53,205 nucleotides of DNA from Oscillospiraceae bacterium (GCA_902775565.1 CACYMP010000014.1:1-53205), one strand, 5' to 3'. Shown: positions 23,601 through 33,202, counted from the first letter of the stretch. The notes: a model not told the origin generated them from the sequence alone. A program made the numbers and translations.

Positions 23601-24791
23601 ATGCAGCAGCGAAAAGGTATTTCCATCCTGGGATACGGATGTATGAGATTTTCCAAAAGCGGTAATTCCATTGACTTTGACAAAGCCGAAAAGGAGTTCA
23701 TGCGCGCCTTTGAGCTGGGCGTCAATTATTTTGACACAGCATACATCTATCCGGGCAGCGAGGATGTCGTCGGCCGCATCATCGAGAAAAACGGAATAAG
23801 GGATAAGATCAATCTCGCTACCAAGCTCCCCCAGTATCTTATTAAGAGCCGCGCCGCGCTGGATAAGTATTTCGATGAGGAGTTAAAGCGCCTGAGGACC
23901 GATCACATCGATTACTATCTGATGCACCACATGACCGATCTTGCCCAGTGGGAGAAGCTCAAGGCTGTCGGTATCGAAGACTGGCTCGCAGAGAAAAAGA
24001 ATAACGGCCAGATAAGGCATGTCGGCTTCTCTTTCCACGGCGATACAAAAACATACTTAAGCATCCTGAACGCATACGACTGGGAGCTCAGCCTCGTTCA
24101 GTACAACTATCTCGACGAGAATACGCAGGCAGGCAGAGAAGGCATTCATGCTGCCGCACAGAAGGGCGTAAAGGTATTCATCATGGAGCCTTTGAGAGGC
24201 GGCAAGTTAGTCGACCTCCTCCCCGAGAAAGCAAAGCGCGAGATAGCGAACGAGCATCACCAAAGAACTCCTGCAGAGTGGGCTTTCAGATGGCTCTGGG
24301 ATCAGGAAGACATCACATGCGTTCTGTCCGGAATGAATTCGATCGAGATGGTCGAAGAGAACTGCCGCATCGCATCCGACGCTAAGGCCGGAGATTTCGG
24401 TCCCGAAGAAAAGGAATTCATCGCGAAGATCAAGTCCTATATCTTGGATAGCACCAAGGTCAACTGCACGGGCTGCAGATACTGCATGCCCTGCCCGAGA
24501 GGCGTTGATATCCCCGCGATCTTCTCCTGCTACAACCACATGTATTCCGAGAGCAAGAGTTCCGGAAGGCTCGAATACTTCCAGACGGTCGCGCTGCGCA
24601 TGACGCCCGCTGACGCTTCATTATGCGTGCAGTGCGGCAAGTGCGAGCAGCACTGTCCGCAGAGCATTCCCATCAGAGAGAAATTAAAAGAGGCGGACAG
24701 AAAGCTCCGTCCGCCTTATATGAAAGTCTTTCACAAAGTTGCCAAGCGTTTCATGCTCGGCAAAAAGAAGAAGGATCAGGTATCCTTGTAA
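23601..24791 (+). CDS. Aldo/keto reductase with C-terminal 4Fe-4S ferredoxin domain
   Basis: The 396-residue protein joins an aldo/keto reductase barrel (about 1-280) to a C-terminal ferredoxin-like domain. The catalytic tetrad is visible as D and Y in GVNYFDTAYIYPG, K in LATKLPQ and H in YLMHHM. Two cysteine clusters, CTGCRYCMPC and CVQCGKCEQHCP, could hold iron-sulfur clusters. Such fusions occur in anaerobes and may use ferredoxin-type electrons; the substrate is unknown. The start has CGGAGGG upstream and a TATAAT at 23571-23576. Its 3' end overlaps that of the convergent gene by 16 bases. A second, diverged copy of this architecture lies at 46345-47358. Confidence 0.88.
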   Translation: MQQRKGISILGYGCMRFSKSGNSIDFDKAEKEFMRAFELGVNYFDTAYIYPGSEDVVGRIIEKNGIRDKINLATKLPQYLIKSRAALDKYFDEELKRLRTDHIDYYLMHHMTDLAQWEKLKAVGIEDWLAEKKNNGQIRHVGFSFHGDTKTYLSILNAYDWELSLVQYNYLDENTQAGREGIHAAAQKGVKVFIMEPLRGGKLVDLLPEKAKREIANEHHQRTPAEWAFRWLWDQEDITCVLSGMNSIEMVEENCRIASDAKAGDFGPEEKEFIAKIKSYILDSTKVNCTGCRYCMPCPRGVDIPAIFSCYNHMYSESKSSGRLEYFQTVALRMTPADASLCVQCGKCEQHCPQSIPIREKLKEADRKLRPPYMKVFHKVAKRFMLGKKKKDQVSL

Positions 24792-25684
24792 TTATCGGTG
24801 ATCTCCTTGCAGGTCTTGAGGAAGTCAACGTTGAGCTTTCTCAATCTGTAGGACATGTCGCGAAGGATCATGTAGACCTTCTTAGGGCACTTCTTGATCA
24901 TATTCTGAAGGTCTTCCCTTGAGATCGTCTCAACGGTTGCGCCGCTTGATTCTACGACTGCCGTCGCATTTCTGGGTTCATCCGAGATAATGCCCATCTC
25001 ACCGAAGAATGAGACAGCTTCGAGCGTGGAGAGCATGACCTCTTCCCTGCTTCTGTAATTGGTATACATGCCGACTCTTCCCGTATGGAGAATGTACATG
25101 CAGTCTTCCTGCTTGCCTTCCTTGAAGATGAACATGCCCTTGCTGAGCTTCTTTATCTCACCGGCACTGACGTTCTTATACATTTCAAGTTCCTCTTTGA
25201 GGAGGTCCTTTGAAGGTTCTTCAAGCTGGTTCTTGTTGGCCTGATAAGCATCCATATGCTTCTTGATCTTGGAGAAAAGGGATTTTCTCTTTCCCTCATC
25301 GGATTCACGAAGCGTCTTTAAAAGGATCTGTGATTCGATGTAATCGGATGCCATTGTCTCGATCCTGCTTCCGAGAAGCTTCATGAGATCGATGATCTGA
25401 TCGGGATTCTCGGCAAAGAACGAACTCATGTCATCACCGGGGATCTCGGTAACTACGATATTTCTCTCGGCAACGACTGTCGCGCTCCTCGGATATGCCT
25501 CAAGGATAGCCATCTCGCCGAAGAATTCTCCTGCCTCAACAAATCCGAGTCTGAAAGGATTCTTCTTGCCGTAATCGACATATACACCGGCTTTGCCTTC
25601 CTGGATATAAAAGAGCGTCTTGCCTACGTCGCCCTCTTTGATTATGATCTCGCCCTTCTTGTATGTTTTTTCAGCTAAACCCAT
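24776..25684 (-). CDS. Protein with two cyclic-nucleotide-binding-type domains
   Basis: The 302-residue product consists of two cNMP-binding folds, about 1-115 and 165-285, joined by a helical linker. Both have the FFGEMAI or FFGEMGI phosphate-binding-cassette motif followed by PRSATV or PRNATA. No helix-turn-helix or enzyme domain is present, so it is not a Crp-type regulator and resembles a PKA regulatory subunit in layout only. It may be an allosteric partner of another protein. The start at 25684 has GGGAGG eight bases upstream; an earlier in-frame ATG at 25705 precedes that site. A palindromic CGATTATAATCG at 25814-25825 may contain its -10 box. Confidence 0.82.
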   Translation of the reverse strand: MGLAEKTYKKGEIIIKEGDVGKTLFYIQEGKAGVYVDYGKKNPFRLGFVEAGEFFGEMAILEAYPRSATVVAERNIVVTEIPGDDMSSFFAENPDQIIDLMKLLGSRIETMASDYIESQILLKTLRESDEGKRKSLFSKIKKHMDAYQANKNQLEEPSKDLLKEELEMYKNVSAGEIKKLSKGMFIFKEGKQEDCMYILHTGRVGMYTNYRSREEVMLSTLEAVSFFGEMGIISDEPRNATAVVESSGATVETISREDLQNMIKKCPKKVYMILRDMSYRLRKLNVDFLKTCKEITDNYKDT

Positions 25685-25873
25685 AAAAACAACCTCCCGG
25701 TACAAATTTTGAAAAGATAATCTGTCTAAAGAATAGCATAATCGGAGGCCTCATTGAACGCAAAATATCACCTTGTTCTTGTAATGTTTTCGATACATGA
25801 AGGATATAACCTGCGATTATAATCGGTCTTGGAGATACCCGAATTGCAATATTTTTCGCAATATTATGATAAA

Positions 25874-25895
25874 ATGCTAAAAATATATTTAGCAT
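25874..25895. other. AT-rich hairpin in the 5' region of the exporter operon
   Basis: ATGCTAAA and TTTAGCAT form an 8-bp inverted repeat about 30 bases before the gene at 25927. It is likely in the 5' untranslated RNA and could influence stability or bind a regulator. A possible promoter, TTGCAA with TATGAT, lies just upstream with a short 15-base spacer. Confidence 0.4.
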
Positions 25896-25926
25896 TTTGG
25901 TGTATTAATTTGGGGGTGAGGATTAA

Positions 25927-26478
25927 ATGACTAAAAGGCGGAGAAAGATAAACCTCGGCATCGTCCTGCTGTTTATCCTTGTGGTGGGTGTCGTCGTTTT
26001 TTGCGTTATCGACGAGTCCAGATTTTATTCGCGCAAAGATGCAGCCGTAGAAAAAGGCAAAGCATTCATCACAGGTCTGGCTGAGGTCTGCACATGGCCG
26101 AAGAACATGCCGGATGTCAATGCTCTCGACATAGAGCGTGATCCCGAGAAATACCTCACGTACTTTGATGCCGGAATGGAGAAGGTCAGGCCTCACATAT
26201 ATAACAGCAAAGCGCTCGAGAAAGAACTTAAGAACTATGCCCTGAGCTTCGTCAGAGATTATCTGGTCATAGGCGAAAAGCCTGTGAAGGTCACGTTCGA
26301 TTCCCAGTTTGCTAAGGTCATAATCAAAAAGGATACTGCACAGATCAAGGGTGTCATCAACTCAAAAGCCACGGTATCCAAAGGAATGATCAAGGAAAAA
26401 CAGATCAATTTTTATCTCAATCTGGAATATCAGAATGACAACTGGGTCGTCGTCGACTATATGGTCGAACAATGGTAA
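25927..26478 (+). CDS. Membrane-anchored protein of unknown function, exporter operon
   Basis: I do not recognise this 183-residue protein. A basic N-terminus (MTKRRRKI) is followed by one membrane helix (about 9-28) and a domain outside the membrane. The last 60 residues look like a small alpha/beta or cystatin-like fold, with alternating strands ending in NWVVVDYMVEQW. It begins after GGGGGTGAGG and lies 19 bases upstream of an ABC ATPase, so it may be an accessory of that exporter. Confidence 0.7.
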   Translation: MTKRRRKINLGIVLLFILVVGVVVFCVIDESRFYSRKDAAVEKGKAFITGLAEVCTWPKNMPDVNALDIERDPEKYLTYFDAGMEKVRPHIYNSKALEKELKNYALSFVRDYLVIGEKPVKVTFDSQFAKVIIKKDTAQIKGVINSKATVSKGMIKEKQINFYLNLEYQNDNWVVVDYMVEQW

Positions 26479-26497
26479 CGGGATCGGGGTGATGAAA

Positions 26498-27436
26498 ATG
26501 GCAGATAATAAGCAGGTTGCTCTGAGCATAAAGAACATTACCAAGATCTACGGCAAAAAGGTTGCCGCTGATCACGTGTCATTCGATATACACCGCGGCG
26601 AGATATTCGGTTTCTTAGGTCCCAACGGTGCCGGCAAGACCACGGTCATCAAGAGTATCCTGGGATTCATCTTCCCTGACGAAGGCGAAGTCTTTATCAA
26701 CGGTTACAACACAAAGACCGACTATGAGAAAGCAATGGCTTCAGTCGGAGGCATCGTCGAAAATCCGGAGATGTATACCAACCTTTCCGCAAGACAGAAC
26801 ATCGAGATGTACGCAAGGCTCCACGGCAGGATCACGAAGTCGCGTATCGATGAGGTTATCAGCGATGTCGGGCTTTCTGCGCGTTCCAAAGAAGCGATAA
26901 AGAAATATTCATTGGGAATGAAGCAGCGTATCGGTCTTGCTCAGGCCATGGTACACAAACCGGAGCTGCTTATCCTCGACGAACCCACCAACGGTCTTGA
27001 TCCTACCGGCATCCACCAGTTAAGGGATATCTTAAAAAAGTATGCCCATGAAGACGGTGCTGCGGTAATGGTATCAAGCCACATTCTTTCGGAGATGCAG
27101 CTTCTGTGCGACCGCGTCGGCATCATCAGCAACGGAAAGCTCATCAGCGTATGCACCATGGATGAACTCGCACATCAGATGAATCCTTCAACTCAGTACA
27201 GCATCAAAGTATCTGACGCAGCAAAAGCCTCAGAGCTGCTTTCAGACAATGAGGCCGTAGGCAAGGCAGAGACAAACGGAAACATCATAACAGCTGAGAT
27301 CAGCGAGGATAATATCGCTTCTGTCGTAAGACTCCTTGTCACAGGCGGAGTCGATATCAGCGAAGTTCATAAGATCGAATCGTCTTTGGAGGATATCTTC
27401 CTTCAGGTTACGGGAGGAGGGATCGACATTGAATAA
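26498..27436 (+). CDS. ABC-2 type exporter ATPase
   Basis: The 312-residue ATPase has Walker A GPNGAGKTT, the signature YSLGMKQR and Walker B LLILDEPTNGLDPTG, followed by H-loop SSHILSEM. The C-terminal extension (about 215-312) is typical of drug, bacteriocin or Nod-factor type exporters (CcmA/BcrA group). I choose the ATG at 26498 because GGGGTG lies seven bases upstream; ATG 26492 is too close to that site. It overlaps the permease start by eight bases. Confidence 0.9.
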   Translation: MADNKQVALSIKNITKIYGKKVAADHVSFDIHRGEIFGFLGPNGAGKTTVIKSILGFIFPDEGEVFINGYNTKTDYEKAMASVGGIVENPEMYTNLSARQNIEMYARLHGRITKSRIDEVISDVGLSARSKEAIKKYSLGMKQRIGLAQAMVHKPELLILDEPTNGLDPTGIHQLRDILKKYAHEDGAAVMVSSHILSEMQLLCDRVGIISNGKLISVCTMDELAHQMNPSTQYSIKVSDAAKASELLSDNEAVGKAETNGNIITAEISEDNIASVVRLLVTGGVDISEVHKIESSLEDIFLQVTGGGIDIE

Positions 27437-28997
27437 GATAAAAGCCCTTTACACAAACGAGATCATAAAGATCTTACACCGTCCGTCTGTATTTATTGTC
27501 GCGGTATTTACTTTGGTCTTGGCATTCGCGTTCCCTTTTCTTATGCGGATAGTTTTTATCGGTGACTATTCAGAAGTGTTTGAAATATACACGAAAGAGA
27601 AGTTCGAAGAAGATCTCGCCGGCTACAAGACCGAACTCAAGAACGCCAATCTCAAGACAACAAAAGAGACGGTCGAGATAGAGGTTAAAGGTCAGGCCAA
27701 ATCCTATGAGATGACCCTTTATACGGGAAATGATATTCCCAGGATCCTGAGCTTTACCAATTGCTACGAAGACATTATCTCTAAATACGATTTCGAGAAA
27801 TATCCGATGAGACAAACATGGATCTCCTTAGACGCGCTGAGAAGATACCGTTCCGCCGAACAGGATCTGATAAACATGCAGACTGTCCCTTTCGAAGAAA
27901 GAGATGCCGAATGGCTCAGCACCTTCGAAAAAGAGACCGCATCCCGCGACTATTTCCGCAGATCACTTTTCGAACACGATTACGAATACTACTGCAAAGG
28001 TCTGGAGACCAACGCTGTCGAAAATGACTATAATGACCCGCGTTTCACTCCCGGTATCATCAGACAGGTGGCAGCTTCAGATCCCAAGGGAGAATTGGGA
28101 TACATGGAAGTTAACTATCTTATGCAGTATCTCGTCGAGAAGAACGAGAACCAGGAGCTTCTTGATTCAGGTCTCGAACGCTCGGGAACACTTCCGCGCA
28201 TCCTTACCGAAGAGCGTAAAAACATACTTGCAAATTCCAATAAGATACTTGATTACAAATTCGCTAAACGCAATACGTTCAGCGAGGAAAGCGCTATCTG
28301 CATTACGGTCAACCATTACACATCGCAGGTAGCCCAGTACGGGATCATCGTCCTTCTCATCCTTATTGCGGGAAGCAGCGTGTCACAAGAACTCGCAACA
28401 GGCTCGATCAAATCGCTGATAATAGCTCCCGTTAAGCGCTGGAAGATCTACACAGCCAAGCTCCTGTCGGTGATCACATTCATGCTTTTGGCCTCTGTTC
28501 TGGTAAGTATTATCGCCATCATCGGCACAGGCATAGCATTCGGCTTTGATAAGCTCCCTCCGTATCTTTATGTCTCCGGCGGAGCGGTTAAAGAGATGCC
28601 TTACTTCTTCGCAAGGATCCTGATAGATCTGGTACAGAATATCTCTGTCTTCTTCTATGCGTTCGTGGCATTCATGATATCCTGCTTCACAAAGAACACC
28701 GGTGTATCTGTCGGTGTCTCCGTAGGACTTCTTCTCTGCCACCAGGTACCCGCGCTCATCGGAATGTCCGAGATGCCTCCGAGGATCTTAGACTTCACGC
28801 CGCTTTCCAATATGGATATAGTCAACAAGGTGTTCCCTTATATCAAGCTCATGGTATACGACGCCGAGTCAATATCGATGTTCATCGGCGAAGGGTCCGC
28901 CTTACCTCTGTGGCATTGCATAGTTTATACAGCAGTGCTGACGTTCACTGTGCTGTTCATCGCTTATGAGCAGTTCACCAGGAAGGATATCCAGTAA
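27429..28997 (+). CDS. ABC-2 type transporter permease (TTG start)
   Basis: The 522-residue permease starts at a TTG codon (27429), with AGGAGG nine bases upstream and an 8-base overlap with the ATPase gene. No ATG fits. One membrane helix (about 19-40) is followed by a large extracytoplasmic domain (about 45-290), then five helices from about 295 to the end. This is the BcrB/ABC-2 layout with the domain inserted between helices 1 and 2. It exports an unknown substrate with the ATPase encoded upstream. Confidence 0.87.
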   Translation: MNKIKALYTNEIIKILHRPSVFIVAVFTLVLAFAFPFLMRIVFIGDYSEVFEIYTKEKFEEDLAGYKTELKNANLKTTKETVEIEVKGQAKSYEMTLYTGNDIPRILSFTNCYEDIISKYDFEKYPMRQTWISLDALRRYRSAEQDLINMQTVPFEERDAEWLSTFEKETASRDYFRRSLFEHDYEYYCKGLETNAVENDYNDPRFTPGIIRQVAASDPKGELGYMEVNYLMQYLVEKNENQELLDSGLERSGTLPRILTEERKNILANSNKILDYKFAKRNTFSEESAICITVNHYTSQVAQYGIIVLLILIAGSSVSQELATGSIKSLIIAPVKRWKIYTAKLLSVITFMLLASVLVSIIAIIGTGIAFGFDKLPPYLYVSGGAVKEMPYFFARILIDLVQNISVFFYAFVAFMISCFTKNTGVSVGVSVGLLLCHQVPALIGMSEMPPRILDFTPLSNMDIVNKVFPYIKLMVYDAESISMFIGEGSALPLWHCIVYTAVLTFTVLFIAYEQFTRKDIQ

Positions 28998-29005
28998 AGA
29001 GCAGC

Positions 29006-29581
29006 TTACTCCATTTCCTTGAAGGCTTTGTTGATAAAGATCGCGCCTACAAGATCGAGCACAAAAAAGAACTCAAAGATCAGGCCCAGTATCATATAGA
29101 TATTGGGCTTTTTCTTTCGCCTGATGAGAAATGCGATCATGTAGATGATATCGGGCATACCCGTCATGATCATATAGACATACGTAATGCAGCATCCGAT
29201 GACGATAATTGCGGGGATCGCCAGGAACAGGAACGGATTGAGCATTCCCGAGACCAGCATGGCCCAAAGGTAGATGTTGATGCAGAAGAACGGTATCAGT
29301 GCCGCTTTGATCATGACCGTAAGACGTGTCTTTGGATCTTCTTCCCTTTTAGCCGTCCCGATTATCCCGAAGATCAGGGCTGCTATACCAACCACCAAAG
29401 CTAAACCGAGAAGCACTCCGATAAGCTTGAAATTAAAATCCGGCCAGTTCAACTGGTGAAGAATACCATAAGCCGGAATCAGGATCGCTCCCTGCATCAC
29501 ATACAGGATTGCCGCTGCAGCAATGAGCAGACATTTAGAGACGAACATAGAATTCGTCCCGCTCTTGACGTTGTTTTCCAT
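29006..29581 (-). CDS. Multi-pass membrane protein, unknown function
   Basis: A 191-residue hydrophobic protein with about five membrane helices (roughly 16-38, 52-75, 88-110, 112-138 and 158-183), separated by short charged loops such as KREEDPKTR and RRKKKPN. I recognise no family. It follows the methyltransferase gene by three bases and ends nine bases from the convergent permease gene. Confidence 0.7.
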   Translation of the reverse strand: MENNVKSGTNSMFVSKCLLIAAAAILYVMQGAILIPAYGILHQLNWPDFNFKLIGVLLGLALVVGIAALIFGIIGTAKREEDPKTRLTVMIKAALIPFFCINIYLWAMLVSGMLNPFLFLAIPAIIVIGCCITYVYMIMTGMPDIIYMIAFLIRRKKKPNIYMILGLIFEFFFVLDLVGAIFINKAFKEME

Positions 29582-29584
29582 AAT

Positions 29585-30343
29585 CTATCCCTTCTTGTAT
29601 AAATACACGACGTATTCGTCGTTATACACTACCTTATTCCCGTGTCTTATAATAGCATCTCTTACCCCATTGAAAAAGGGCTCCCTTGCTTCTTCTTTGA
29701 GCGCTATGTGAGTCGAATGCGTTCCCATGTATTCGGTGTGTTCGTCAGCCGTATATTCCCTTCTTCCGTGGAACGACTTCTCTTCAATGAACGTCAGTCC
29801 GTACTTGCCGCCGTTCATGTAATCGAAATGCTGATCATACGGCTGGTTGGTGTCAAAACACTCGTCATAGACCTTCTGGATCTCTTCGTAGAGCTCCGGG
29901 TTCTCGGACTTGTATTCACTCCTCATGAGGCACATCGCAAGATATCCTCCGTCTTTCAGGAGGTCATGCACGCGGCTGTATGCGATATCTTCTTTTATCC
30001 ACTGTATCGTTGCGGCGGAATAGATAAGATCGAAATTTTTGCCGCCGAAATCATAAGTCTCAAAATCAGCGTTCACGATGTGGAAATTCGGATAAGACGA
30101 ATACTTTTCGCGCATCTTGTCCGCCAGGTGCGATCCGAGTTCTATCGCAAGATAATCGGCTCCGCTCTTTATTGCGAAATCAGATGCCTGGCCGGTCCCT
30201 GGGCCTATCTCAAGGCATGACCTGCCCGGCCCCAGGCCAGTGGTCTTAATAATATAGTCAAACAGCTTCGGATCGTATCTTACTCTCCACTTGTCGAACT
30301 TTTCGGGTATCGTGTCAAATACAAGTCTCTTATCCTTTTCCAT
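29585..30343 (-). CDS. Class I SAM-dependent methyltransferase
   Basis: The 252-residue protein has the SAM-binding motif CLEIGPGTGQ (about 43-52), then an acidic residue in AIELGSH, NADFETYDF and the DLIYSAATIQWI motif IV/V region. It is typical of small-molecule methyltransferases of the TrmN/UbiE-like group, and its substrate is unknown. It lies 20 bases after the Nudix gene and three bases before the membrane protein gene. Confidence 0.88.
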   Translation of the reverse strand: MEKDKRLVFDTIPEKFDKWRVRYDPKLFDYIIKTTGLGPGRSCLEIGPGTGQASDFAIKSGADYLAIELGSHLADKMREKYSSYPNFHIVNADFETYDFGGKNFDLIYSAATIQWIKEDIAYSRVHDLLKDGGYLAMCLMRSEYKSENPELYEEIQKVYDECFDTNQPYDQHFDYMNGGKYGLTFIEEKSFHGRREYTADEHTEYMGTHSTHIALKEEAREPFFNGVRDAIIRHGNKVVYNDEYVVYLYKKG

Positions 30344-30363
30344 GCTCTTGCCCCGCTGACCAA

Positions 30364-30855
30364 TTACAGATAATCCTTCTCTTCGTGAGAGACCAGTTTT
30401 TCTCCCTCATACCTGAATCTCATCGTAAAGAAACGCCGCGGGGTCCTCTTGAAAAGGTAGTCGAACATTATCTTGTCGCCTTCCCAGACCGGCAGATCAT
30501 TTATCTTTTCGAGCTTAACCCAGGCAAGTTCGCCCTCATCGCATTCTTTGCACGGGACCTCGTAATCTTCGGGCACCGCAGCCGTAAAGACATGCATATA
30601 TTCGCTGGGATATTCAGATGAAATGAACGTAATAAGGCCCCTGTACTCAAAGTCATTTAGGTCTTCTTCAGGAATTCCGCTTTCTTCTTTCAGTTCTCTT
30701 AAGGCGCATTCTTCGGGCGTCTCATCCGTCTCGAAATGGCCGCCGATGCCGAGCCACTTGTCCCTGTTCATGTCGCCTTTACGAGTCTTGCGTATAAACA
30801 GACATGAATCTCCGCGGGTTATGTATATAAGTGTGGTGAGATTATCGATGCGCAT
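30364..30855 (-). CDS. Nudix hydrolase
   Basis: The 163-residue protein has a complete Nudix box, [19 protein letters not shown] followed by EESGI (G-x5-E-x7-RE-x2-EE-x-G). The first part resembles 8-oxo-dGTP diphosphatases of the MutT group, with an N-terminal [17 protein letters not shown] strand pair. It would clean oxidised nucleotides or hydrolyse another diphosphate. It lies in a run of four same-strand genes beginning at 31464. Confidence 0.92.
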   Translation of the reverse strand: MRIDNLTTLIYITRGDSCLFIRKTRKGDMNRDKWLGIGGHFETDETPEECALRELKEESGIPEEDLNDFEYRGLITFISSEYPSEYMHVFTAAVPEDYEVPCKECDEGELAWVKLEKINDLPVWEGDKIMFDYLFKRTPRRFFTMRFRYEGEKLVSHEEKDYL

Positions 30856-30882
30856 ACGGTTTTGTGCCGTCTATCGCGGCTG

Positions 30883-31464
30883 TCAGATCGCCTGCTCTGC
30901 AGGAATTGCTTCGCTTTCTGCCTCTTGGTTTGCACGAGCGATATGTGCGTTGACGCGGTAAATGATGTACGAAGATACGTCAACCTTAAATGTCTCGCAA
31001 AGAGCGCACCACTTGTCAGCTAAAGTAACGAGAACGCTCTCACGGTATCTCGGAGGCATGAATGTAAGCGGGAACATATGCTTGCTGATGATGTCTTTTT
31101 CTATCTTGTTAAGACCGAAATCCCTGTCTGCATTCAGCATTGCCGTACGGGGATGTGTGAATCCGTGGATATTGTGTCCGGGAATGGTCTTATCGTGCCA
31201 GTCATAAAGGAAATAATCGTGAAGAAGAGCGGCTCTTACGAGGCTGTCCCTGTCCACCTTGATATTGAACTTCTCCTCAAGGTAGTAAGCCATGAGCAGT
31301 GAGAACTTTGCTACTGAAACGCAGTGCTCAAACACGGTAGTCTTACCGTGCTGGGTAAAAGTCTTCATTACCTGTGCTTTGGGATCTAAAATTACATCGT
31401 GGCCACGGGTAAGGATCTCCTTGGCCAGCTTATATTCAGTGATATGCTTAGATTTAGAACTCAA
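30883..31464 (-). CDS. HD-domain phosphohydrolase
   Basis: The 193-residue protein has an HD metal-binding domain: H in EHCVSVAKF, HD in ALLHDYFLYDW and later histidines in HNIHGFTHPRTA and SKHMFP. Such proteins hydrolyse phosphates of nucleotides or related compounds. The frame has a TTG start at 31464 with GAGG about ten bases upstream. A TATAAT (complement of 31534-31539) may be its -10 box. Confidence 0.82.
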   Translation of the reverse strand: MSSKSKHITEYKLAKEILTRGHDVILDPKAQVMKTFTQHGKTTVFEHCVSVAKFSLLMAYYLEEKFNIKVDRDSLVRAALLHDYFLYDWHDKTIPGHNIHGFTHPRTAMLNADRDFGLNKIEKDIISKHMFPLTFMPPRYRESVLVTLADKWCALCETFKVDVSSYIIYRVNAHIARANQEAESEAIPAEQAI

Positions 31465-31606
31465 CTAACTGCTTGCCTCTTTATAGTTCTTCGCTTGCGC
31501 TCAGGAACCTTCTGCCTCTTCGTACCATCTGACATTATAAAGCATATTGATTTCAATTGCATCACAAACAGGCTAAAATCACGGAACTTTTAGAGGATCA
31601 GCGATG

Positions 31607-32332
31607 TTAAATCTGATACTTCTTCCTGATCCTCAAGTCCCACCAGATCTTCCAGGTGTCAGTGAACATCTTCCAGACGTCCTTGAACTTGATCCTGCCG
31701 AACGACTGCCCTCTTGTAAAGTTGAGCTCTACGGGCATCTCGACGAGCTTGGCTCCGCACTTGTTGGCGAGTGCCAAGAGCTCGATATCGAACGCGAAGC
31801 CGTCAACCTTGCGCAAAGGAGCGATCTTCCTTATCAGGTCGCCTCTGTAGATCTTGATGCCGGTCTGCGTATCGTGGCACTTAAGCCCGAAAAGGACCTT
31901 GAGCATTATGTAGTAGCACAGCGAAAACACTTTTCTCGCAAAAGGATATTCAAGTTTTGAGTCCTTATGCATTTTCGAGCCGATGACTATATCGGCATCC
32001 GTTGCGAGCATCTCCTTGACGTAGCCTTCAAACTGGCCGGGATTCAGGTCAAGATCGGCATCAACAAAGCCTACGATGTCGCCTCTGCTGTTATTGATGC
32101 CCCATGTGACTGCTCCGCCTTTTCCGCGGTTTTTCTCATAACCGCAGTCTTTTATATGAGGATTTGCGGCTGCCGCACGCGCAACTTCCGCTCCGGTATT
32201 GTCCGTACTGCCGTCGTTGACCGCGATTATCTCGTACTCGGACGCAAAAGCAGATACGGCCTTATCAATTACCGTAAGATTATCGAAAATATGCTCGCCT
32301 TCATTATAGGCAGGGACTACGATACTCAGCAT
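31607..32332 (-). CDS. Family 2 glycosyltransferase (dolichol/polyprenyl-phosphate sugar synthase-like)
   Basis: The 241-residue GT-A enzyme opens LSIVVPAYNEGEHI and has the nucleotide-sugar motif VNDGSTDNT, the metal-binding FVDADLDL and the block DTQTGIKIYRG, as in DPM1/ALG5-type enzymes. No C-terminal membrane anchor is seen. It would transfer a sugar from a nucleotide sugar to a polyprenyl phosphate or envelope glycan. The ATG at 32332 with GAGGTG upstream is preferred to the GTG two codons earlier. A 9-bp inverted repeat (31593-31601 with 31626-31634) spans the 3' end, without a T tract. Confidence 0.88.
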   Translation of the reverse strand: MLSIVVPAYNEGEHIFDNLTVIDKAVSAFASEYEIIAVNDGSTDNTGAEVARAAAANPHIKDCGYEKNRGKGGAVTWGINNSRGDIVGFVDADLDLNPGQFEGYVKEMLATDADIVIGSKMHKDSKLEYPFARKVFSLCYYIMLKVLFGLKCHDTQTGIKIYRGDLIRKIAPLRKVDGFAFDIELLALANKCGAKLVEMPVELNFTRGQSFGRIKFKDVWKMFTDTWKIWWDLRIRKKYQI

Positions 32333-32353
32333 GTACACCTCATTAACAGCACG

Positions 32354-33202
32354 TCAGAAACGGCCTCCGCCGCCTCCGGAGAAGCCGCCGCCTCCTCCGC
32401 CGCCACCGCCGGAGAAACCGCCGCCACCGCCACCTGAAGAAGACGACTCTATGCGTACGACAGTCTTTCTCAGGAATTTATCCTCTCCTGTGACGGTACT
32501 GTTCGCTTTATTCATGTATGTGGAAGGCACCGGAACGGGATCGAGCCTTCTCTTAGGAGTCGCGAAATATGTAATGATCATGGCAAGCAGCACCGGTATG
32601 ATCATCGTGAAGAAAACGATCGCACCGTAACCCTTGTAGCTGTATCCGCCGAGACGTCCGACAATATCTTCCAGCGCCTCGAAGTATTCACCTCTTCCGA
32701 GATGTTCCTTGTTGCGGTAGAACAGGTTCTGACACTCGCTGTCGCTTACCGCAAAGTGAGCCGTACCGTATGTGTAGAGCCAGAAGAACCTCTGCCCGTC
32801 CTCATCGATCGAAAGGTCAACGAGGATGCATATGCCCGAGTTGTTCTGCAGCGGAACGGTATTGACGTTCCTCATGTAATAGTCGCCTGCGTATCTTGCG
32901 CAGTCGTCATCGGAATTTGTGTAGCCGTCACCCTTGTTGCGGGTGGTGACGAGAACGACATTGATGTCCTTCTCTTTAGACAGGCTCCTGGCCATGTCCT
33001 TGAGTTCACTCTCTTCCTGTTCACTTAAGATCTCCGCATAGTCATCAACTCTGACCTTTTTCGCAGGAGAGAGATTCATAAAGATATAGAAGATTATCGC
33101 CACGATGACGATGCCGAGAAGGCCAATGCCGACGCCGACCGAGGCACCGCTGAGCTCGTTCCAGATAGATATTTTCTGCGTTTTTTCAATTTTATTGCTC
33201 AT
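32354..33202 (-). CDS. TPM-domain membrane protein with polyglycine tail (YgcG-like)
   Basis: The 282-residue protein has a membrane helix (about 21-43), a TPM domain (about 48-190, beginning VRVDDYAEILSEQEES), a second helix (about 195-215) and a tail of glycine with scattered serine and phenylalanine ending GGGGGRF. This is the common YgcG layout, thought to act in membrane or photosystem quality control and envelope assembly. Its start overlaps the stop of the zinc-ribbon gene by four bases. The CCG-rich bases at about 32354-32430 only reflect the glycine codons. Confidence 0.85.
   Translation of the reverse strand: MSNKIEKTQKISIWNELSGASVGVGIGLLGIVIVAIIFYIFMNLSPAKKVRVDDYAEILSEQEESELKDMARSLSKEKDINVVLVTTRNKGDGYTNSDDDCARYAGDYYMRNVNTVPLQNNSGICILVDLSIDEDGQRFFWLYTYGTAHFAVSDSECQNLFYRNKEHLGRGEYFEALEDIVGRLGGYSYKGYGAIVFFTMIIPVLLAMIITYFATPKRRLDPVPVPSTYMNKANSTVTGEDKFLRKTVVRIESSSSGGGGGGFSGGGGGGGGGFSGGGGGRF

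Noticed and set aside
29642..30220. 192-residue plus-strand ORF
   Set aside because: It is antisense to the methyltransferase gene, whose motifs are clear, and shows no known domain.
31593..31634. 9-bp inverted repeat at the end of the GT2 gene as terminator
   Set aside because: The loop is 24 bases and no T tract follows on either strand.
32354..32440. CCG/CCTCC-rich simple repeat
   Set aside because: It only encodes the polyglycine tail usual in TPM/YgcG proteins.
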